DNA of 64,000 nucleotides, taken from Actinosynnema sp040640215. Lineage in GTDB: Bacteria; Actinomycetota; Actinomycetes; Mycobacteriales; Pseudonocardiaceae. Below the pieces are notes generated by a model, which saw only the letters and a list, made by a program, of their open reading frames with translations, was not told where the DNA came from and made no database searches. Positions 58,016-64,000 of the stretch are shown here, in pieces. Position 1 is the stretch's first letter; every line of letters begins with the position of its first letter. Location of the stretch: NCBI RefSeq assembly GCF_040640215.1, contig NZ_JBFABG010000002.1, forward strand, positions 372,001 through 436,000. The letters are read 5' to 3'. Made by a program: the position numbers and the translations under genes.

Positions 58016-58435
58016 TCAGGCCGCCCCGGTCCGTGCGTCGTACGCCTCGCGCGCTGCCCGCACCTCGTGCTCGTGCTCGTCCGCCCAGGTCACGAGGCCG
58101 CGCAGGGTCACGTGCAGGGTCACGCCGAGCGGCGTCAGCGCGTAGTCCACTCGTGGCGGCACGGTCGGGTGCACGGTGCGCAGCACCAGCCCGTCCCGCT
58201 CCAGTTGCCGCAGTGTGACGGTGAGCACACGGCGGCTCACGCCGTCGATCTCGCGCCACAGCTCGGCGAACCGGTGCCCGCGCTCGGCGAGGTAGGCCAG
58301 GACGAGCACGGACCACTTGTCCGCGACCCGGTCCAGGACCCGGCGGACCGCGCAGTCCGAGCGGGTGTCCCACTGGCGCGGGTCGTCGCCGGTTTCCCCG
58401 GAGTAACCCGGTGACTTGAAAGTGCCGTCTTCCAC
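58016..58435 (-). CDS. HxlR-family transcriptional regulator
   Basis: A 139-residue winged-helix regulator. RQWDTRSDCAVRRVLDRVAD with the early Cys, KWSVLVLAYLAERGHRFAEL, then GVSRRVLTVTLRQLERDGLV (recognition helix and wing) and VDYALTPLG are the HxlR landmarks. The Cys may sense electrophiles or oxidants, as in related proteins. GTG 58435 is the start. The gene is divergent from an MFS exporter, with a perfect palindrome between, so it is probably the exporter's repressor. Confidence 0.93.
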   Translation of the reverse strand: MEDGTFKSPGYSGETGDDPRQWDTRSDCAVRRVLDRVADKWSVLVLAYLAERGHRFAELWREIDGVSRRVLTVTLRQLERDGLVLRTVHPTVPPRVDYALTPLGVTLHVTLRGLVTWADEHEHEVRAAREAYDARTGAA

Positions 58436-58457
58436 GGTTCCCGATCCTCCCGCAGGG

Positions 58458-58473
58458 TTGCATGCACATGCAA
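58458..58473. promoter_or_regulatory. HxlR operator palindrome
   Basis: TTGCATG-CA-CATGCAA is a perfect 16-bp palindrome, 23 bp from the HxlR start and 17 bp from the MFS start. Its size and position match HxlR operators. Confidence 0.8.
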
Positions 58474-59795
58474 GGACAAAGGGGGAGCTGTGGCGACAAC
58501 GCAACCGGCGACCAGGTCGATCGGTCGCGAGTGGGGTCTCCTGCTGGTGCTGTGCGGCGCGATCTTCCTGGAGGGCGTCGACGTCTCGATGATGGGCGTG
58601 ACGCTGCCGTCCATCCAGGAGGAGCTGGACCTGTCCGCCGGCGCGCTCCAGTGGGTGGTGAGCGCGTACGTGCTCGGCTACGGCGGCTTCATGCTGCTCG
58701 GCGGGCGGGCGGCGGACCTGCTCGGCCGGCGGCGGGTGTTCCTGTTCTGGCTGGCGGTGTTCGTGGTCTTCTCCGGGCTCGGCGGACTGGCCCAGGACGG
58801 CTGGGTGCTGATCACCGCCCGCTTCGTGACGGGCCTCAGCGCCGCGTTCCTCACACCGACGGGTCTGTCCATCATCACCACCACGTTCGCCGGCCCACGC
58901 CGCGATCAGGCCCTCCTGGTGTACGGCGCGGCCGGTGCGGCCGGCTTCTCGCTCGGCATGGTCGTCGGCGGCCTGCTCACGGCGGTGGGCTGGCGGTGGG
59001 TCTTCTTCGCGCCCGTCGTGCTGGCGCTGCTGCTCCTGGTGGTCGCGGTGCAGGTCCTCCCCCCGAGCGCGGAGCGGGTGCGCGGGCGGTTCGACGTGGC
59101 CGGCGCGGTGACCGCCACCGGCGGCGGGGTGCTGCTGGTGCTGGCCATCGCCGAGGGCGTCTGGCCCGCCCTGGTCGGCGGGGTGGCGCTGCTCGCGGCG
59201 TTCGTGGTGATCGAGCGGCGGACGGCGGAACCGCTGGTGCGACTGGGCATCCTGCGCTCGGGCGACCTGCTCCGGGCCAACGTCTCCGCGCTGCTGTTCG
59301 CGGCGGCGTTCTTCGGGTTCCAGCTCGTCGCCGTGCTGTACCTCCAGCACGTCCTCGGCTGGTCCGCGCTGGAGACCGGCCTGGCCCTGCTGGTGGTGGG
59401 CGTCGACTCGGTGCTCGCGCCGACCCTCACGCCCCGCCTGGTCGCCCGGTTCGGCCTGCCCCGGGTGATCACCGCGGGGCTGCTGCTGGCCGCCGCCGGG
59501 TTCGGGCTGTTCCTGCGGCTCGACCACGGCTGGGGCTACTGGGAGCTGTTCCCGACCGCGCTGCTGCTCGGCCTCGCCTTCGCGTTGGCCTACGGGCCGC
59601 TGACGATCGTTGCCACGGACGGCGTCGCGGACGCCGAGCAGGGCCTCGCGGGCGGGCTGCTCAACACGTCGTTCCAGTTCGGCGCGGCGCTCGGCGTCGC
59701 CGGCGTGACGGCCATCGCCGCCCTCGGCGGCACACCGCTGGAGGGCTACCGGCTGGCCGCGCTGTTCCCGGTGGCGGCGGCGCTGCTGGCCGCCG

Positions 59796-62117
<2,322 letters not shown>

Positions 62118-62187
62118 CGTGGATCCACGTTACCCGCTACCCCCGACAGGACTCCGCGCGATCCGCCGGCTGTGGCATGATGGGTCC

Positions 62188-62250
62188 ATGCGCTCGGTCA
62201 ACTTCGAGTTTTTCTACGGGACCCGGACTCCGGCTCCCGTGGACCGCTAG
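62188..62250 (+). CDS. Phe/Tyr-rich leader peptide of the chorismate mutase attenuator
   Basis: A 20-residue open frame (ATG 62188, TAG 62248) reads MRSVNFEFFYGTRTPAPVDR: four aromatic codons (Phe 62203, Phe 62209, Phe 62212, Tyr 62215) in five positions. CATGAT (62176-62181) could be a -10 box and would make the peptide leaderless. It ends 14 nt before the terminator hairpin of the chorismate mutase message. The chorismate mutase product is the precursor of Phe and Tyr, so the peptide is probably a sensor of charged Phe/Tyr-tRNA. Confidence 0.8.
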   Translation: MRSVNFEFFYGTRTPAPVDR

Positions 62251-62300
62251 CGCGCCAAGCACCCACGAAGCCCCGGAGTCCTCGGATTCCGGGGCTTCGT
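62225..62300 (+). promoter_or_regulatory. Attenuator: antiterminator/terminator of the chorismate mutase gene
   Basis: Terminator: 62265-62277 pairs with 62288-62300 (13 bp), continuing inward through a G-T, a T-A and a C-G pair to a CTCG tetraloop. Antiterminator: GGACTCCGG (62225-62233, inside the leader frame) pairs perfectly with CCGGAGTCC (62273-62281), which uses part of the terminator's left arm. The two structures are mutually exclusive. A ribosome stalled on the Phe codons would leave 62225-62233 free. Confidence 0.75.
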
Positions 62301-62346
62301 CGCTTCCGGGCCGGGACTCCCCGCACAGAGTCGAGAGGTCACCCCG

Positions 62347-62616
62347 ATGAACAGCACCGACACCGCACCCTCGAACGAGGACATCGACGTCCTGCGCCAA
62401 GAGATCGACTCCCTCGACGCGGAGATCCTGCGCCTGGTCAAGCGGCGGTTGGACGTGTCCCGGACGATCGGCGCGGCGCGGATGGCCGCCGGCGGCACGA
62501 GGATCGTGCACAACCGGGAGATCGACGTCCTCAACCGCTACCGGGAACTCGGCCAGGAGGGTCGCGACCTGGCGATGATCCTGCTCAAGCTGGGCCGCGG
62601 GCCGCTCGGCCGCTAG
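62347..62616 (+). CDS. aroQ: Chorismate mutase (AroQ)
   Basis: An 89-residue AroQ-gamma/delta-sized chorismate mutase: EDIDVLRQEIDSLDAEILRL carries the first catalytic helix, VKRRLDVSRTIGAARMAAGG the second with the Arg, and HNREIDVLNRYRELGQ the third. The length fits the short actinobacterial enzyme that is activated by DAHP synthase. AGAGG lies 8 nt before ATG 62347. Expression is probably attenuated by the upstream leader. Its 3' end overlaps the antisense HDAC-like gene by 32 bp. Confidence 0.9.
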   Translation: MNSTDTAPSNEDIDVLRQEIDSLDAEILRLVKRRLDVSRTIGAARMAAGGTRIVHNREIDVLNRYRELGQEGRDLAMILLKLGRGPLGR

Positions 62617-63652
62617 CCGCCCGCGCCAGGTCGCGGTCCACGAGCTGCACGTCGTCGGGCAGGTACGCGAGGGGGTCGTCCACCAACGGCCCGGCCCCCA
62701 CCAGCCCCTCCACCAGCGCGTGGAGGCACAGCGCGGCGTAACCGCGCAGGTAGCCGCCCTCCTGGGTGAGGACGGTCGGCAGGTCCAGCGCCGCCACCCG
62801 CCGGCCGATGTCCCGGTACCCGGCGGCGGTCAGGTTGTGCCTGCCGTTCGGGTCGAACGCCGAGCCGTCGAACCCGGACGCGCAGACCAGGAGGTCCGCG
62901 CCGTGCTCGCGGATCGCGGGCAGCGCGAGTTCGTCCAGCGCCCGGCGGTAGGCGGTGTCGCCCGCGCCCAGCGAGAGCTCGACGTTGAGGTTGCCCGGGT
63001 CGCTCTCCTCCGGACCGCCGGTCTGGGTGTGGTTCGCGCCCCACGGGCCGTGCCGCATGTGCACGGAGATTGTCAGCACCTCGTCCACGCCCCGGAACAC
63101 CTCCTGGGTGCCGTTGCCGTGGTGCACGTCCCAGTCCAGCACCGCGACCCGCCGGCCGGCCCGCCGGGCCGTCTCGGCGACCAGGGCGGCGTTGTTGACC
63201 AGGCAGTAGCCGTCCGCCAGGTCCTTCTGGGCGTGGTGGCCGGGTGGCCTGACCAGCGCGTACGCCAGGCGGGTCGAGCCGTCCGCGACGGCTTGGTACG
63301 CGGCCAGCGCGGTGCCGGCGGCGGCCCGGATCGCGTCCCACGAGCCCGGACCGACGACGGTGTTGGTCTCCATCGACACCCGCGTGCCCCCGTGGCACGC
63401 CTTGTACAAGGCCGACAGGTACGCGGGCGTGTGGACGCGCGCCAGCTCCTCCCCGGTGGCGAACCGGCCCTCGGACCACGTGAGGTGCGGAGCGACCGGA
63501 CCGCGGGTCAGGGCGTGCCGGAACGTGCGCAGGCGCGCGGCGTTCTCGGGGTGCGCCTCGGGCACGTCCAGCCACGCCCAGTCGCCGGGCAGCTCCCACA
63601 GGCCCTCGCCGGTGTCGTGCGCCAGGCAGGCGTCGTGCCAGAAAAACTCCAC
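62585..63652 (-). CDS. Histone-deacetylase-family (class II) metallohydrolase
   Basis: A 355-residue arginase-fold deacetylase-like enzyme. LVRPPGHHAQKDLADGYCLV has the catalytic His pair, VLDWDVHHGNGTQEVF the zinc Asp and His, and VCASGFDGSAFDPNGRHNLT the second zinc Asp; LTQEGGYLRGYA carries the late Gly-Tyr. Bacterial members deacetylate polyamines, acetylated proteins or acetoin-related substrates. GTG 63652 is the start. The 3' end overlaps aroQ antisense. Confidence 0.9.
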   Translation of the reverse strand: MEFFWHDACLAHDTGEGLWELPGDWAWLDVPEAHPENAARLRTFRHALTRGPVAPHLTWSEGRFATGEELARVHTPAYLSALYKACHGGTRVSMETNTVVGPGSWDAIRAAAGTALAAYQAVADGSTRLAYALVRPPGHHAQKDLADGYCLVNNAALVAETARRAGRRVAVLDWDVHHGNGTQEVFRGVDEVLTISVHMRHGPWGANHTQTGGPEESDPGNLNVELSLGAGDTAYRRALDELALPAIREHGADLLVCASGFDGSAFDPNGRHNLTAAGYRDIGRRVAALDLPTVLTQEGGYLRGYAALCLHALVEGLVGAGPLVDDPLAYLPDDVQLVDRDLARAASGRAARGPA

Positions 63653-63716
63653 CCCGGGTGGATATCAGGGCGATCACCCATGGGCCAAACCGAATAATCG
63701 CAGGCACACTGGACGC

Positions 63717-64000
63717 ATGGGAGTCATCGGCATCATCACGGGTCTCATCGCGATCCTCGGCGTGCTCGCCACGCTCGCGCACGACGGCTACCTGGCCATG
63801 CTGGGCTCGGCCGCCAAGTCCAAGCGGGCGGCGGGAACGCCGATCGCGCAGTACGTGCGCAGCCGGTGGACGGTCGCCGGCGTGACGACGGTCGTGGCAC
63901 TGGTCGGCCTGCTGATCACCTCGGGCGGCAACTACGCCAGTGACATCATCGGCGCGCTGGTCGCCGGTGGTGCGGGCCTGGCTGCCACGAACGCGTTGCA
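63717..64000 (+). CDS. Membrane protein, 3' end outside window
   Basis: Only the first 94 residues are visible. Two or three hydrophobic helices occur (VIGIITGLIAILGVLATLAH, VAGVTTVVALVGLLIT, IIGALVAGGAGLAATNA) separated by a basic loop (KSKRAAGTPIAQYVRSRW). CACACT, 7 nt before ATG 63717, is a weak -10-like box. No family is recognised. Confidence 0.6.
   Translation, partial: MGVIGIITGLIAILGVLATLAHDGYLAMLGSAAKSKRAAGTPIAQYVRSRWTVAGVTTVVALVGLLITSGGNYASDIIGALVAGGAGLAATNAL

Overview
The window is high-GC actinobacterial chromosome. GTG starts are common, spacing is tight with ATGA, GTGA and TGATG overlaps, and hairpin terminators lack U-tracts. A perfect actinobacterial SOS box, DnaE2/ImuB, 34 kDa-antigen-like proteins and the gene styles suggest the order Pseudonocardiales (Saccharothrix, Actinosynnema or Lentzea-like). 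That placement is inference, since no rRNA gene is present.

Layout. 1-9.5 kb: a partial chorismate mutase, a MntA/HepT toxin-antitoxin remnant lodged behind a duplicated xthA tail, xthA, a P450 with a coupled Cys-motif protein, icd, a YdjM-like membrane protein, an odd tRNA gene, a J-domain/NERD fusion and a luciferase-like oxidoreductase. 9.6-13.8 kb is a decayed accessory patch: three truncated copies of one HhH-GPD-like gene, a Fic pseudogene, a ribbon-helix-helix regulator with a broken partner, and a 4-TM protein coupled to a possible effector-associated (EACC1-like) protein. 14-23.4 kb: a Ser/Thr kinase with a 30-bp repeat linker, an ABC exporter, small lipoprotein and DUF1918 genes, a TetR/epimerase pair, an inositol-monophosphatase-like gene, mdh and a pentapeptide-repeat protein.

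23.4-34.6 kb is the most unusual block, read right to left: a WXG100 protein, then a 1998-residue type VII-secreted polymorphic toxin. The toxin carries an internal TNT (NAD-glycohydrolase) domain, a caspase-like segment and a C-terminal DNA/RNA non-specific endonuclease-like domain. A YezG-like immunity protein follows, then two larger proteins that fuse a YezG-like domain to TNT-like domains lacking catalytic residues. The toxin thus appears to be mirrored by immunity-decoy fusions.

34.6-45.8 kb: a DMT transporter with a disrupted start, folD, DUF3017, TetR/RibD-like genes, an epoxide hydrolase, and the imuA-imuB-(53-aa ORF)-dnaE2 mutasome behind a perfect LexA box. 45.8-58 kb: purN-purH (purN apparently starts at CTG), a DUF6350-like protein, a 34 kDa-antigen-like protein, sucCD, a polytopic membrane protein, a lipase-like hydrolase and an M23 peptidase. 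58-64 kb: HxlR/MFS with a perfect palindromic operator, pcrA, and a chorismate mutase gene preceded by a Phe/Tyr-rich leader peptide with mutually exclusive terminator and antiterminator, which looks like a ribosome-mediated attenuator. A histone-deacetylase-family hydrolase and a partial membrane protein close the window.

Two themes recur. Intact and broken toxin-antitoxin or conflict genes cluster in the first 14 kb and at 23-34 kb, and several insertions sit between duplicated 3' ends of housekeeping genes. Three convergent gene pairs end in one shared CTAG that serves as stop codon on both strands.
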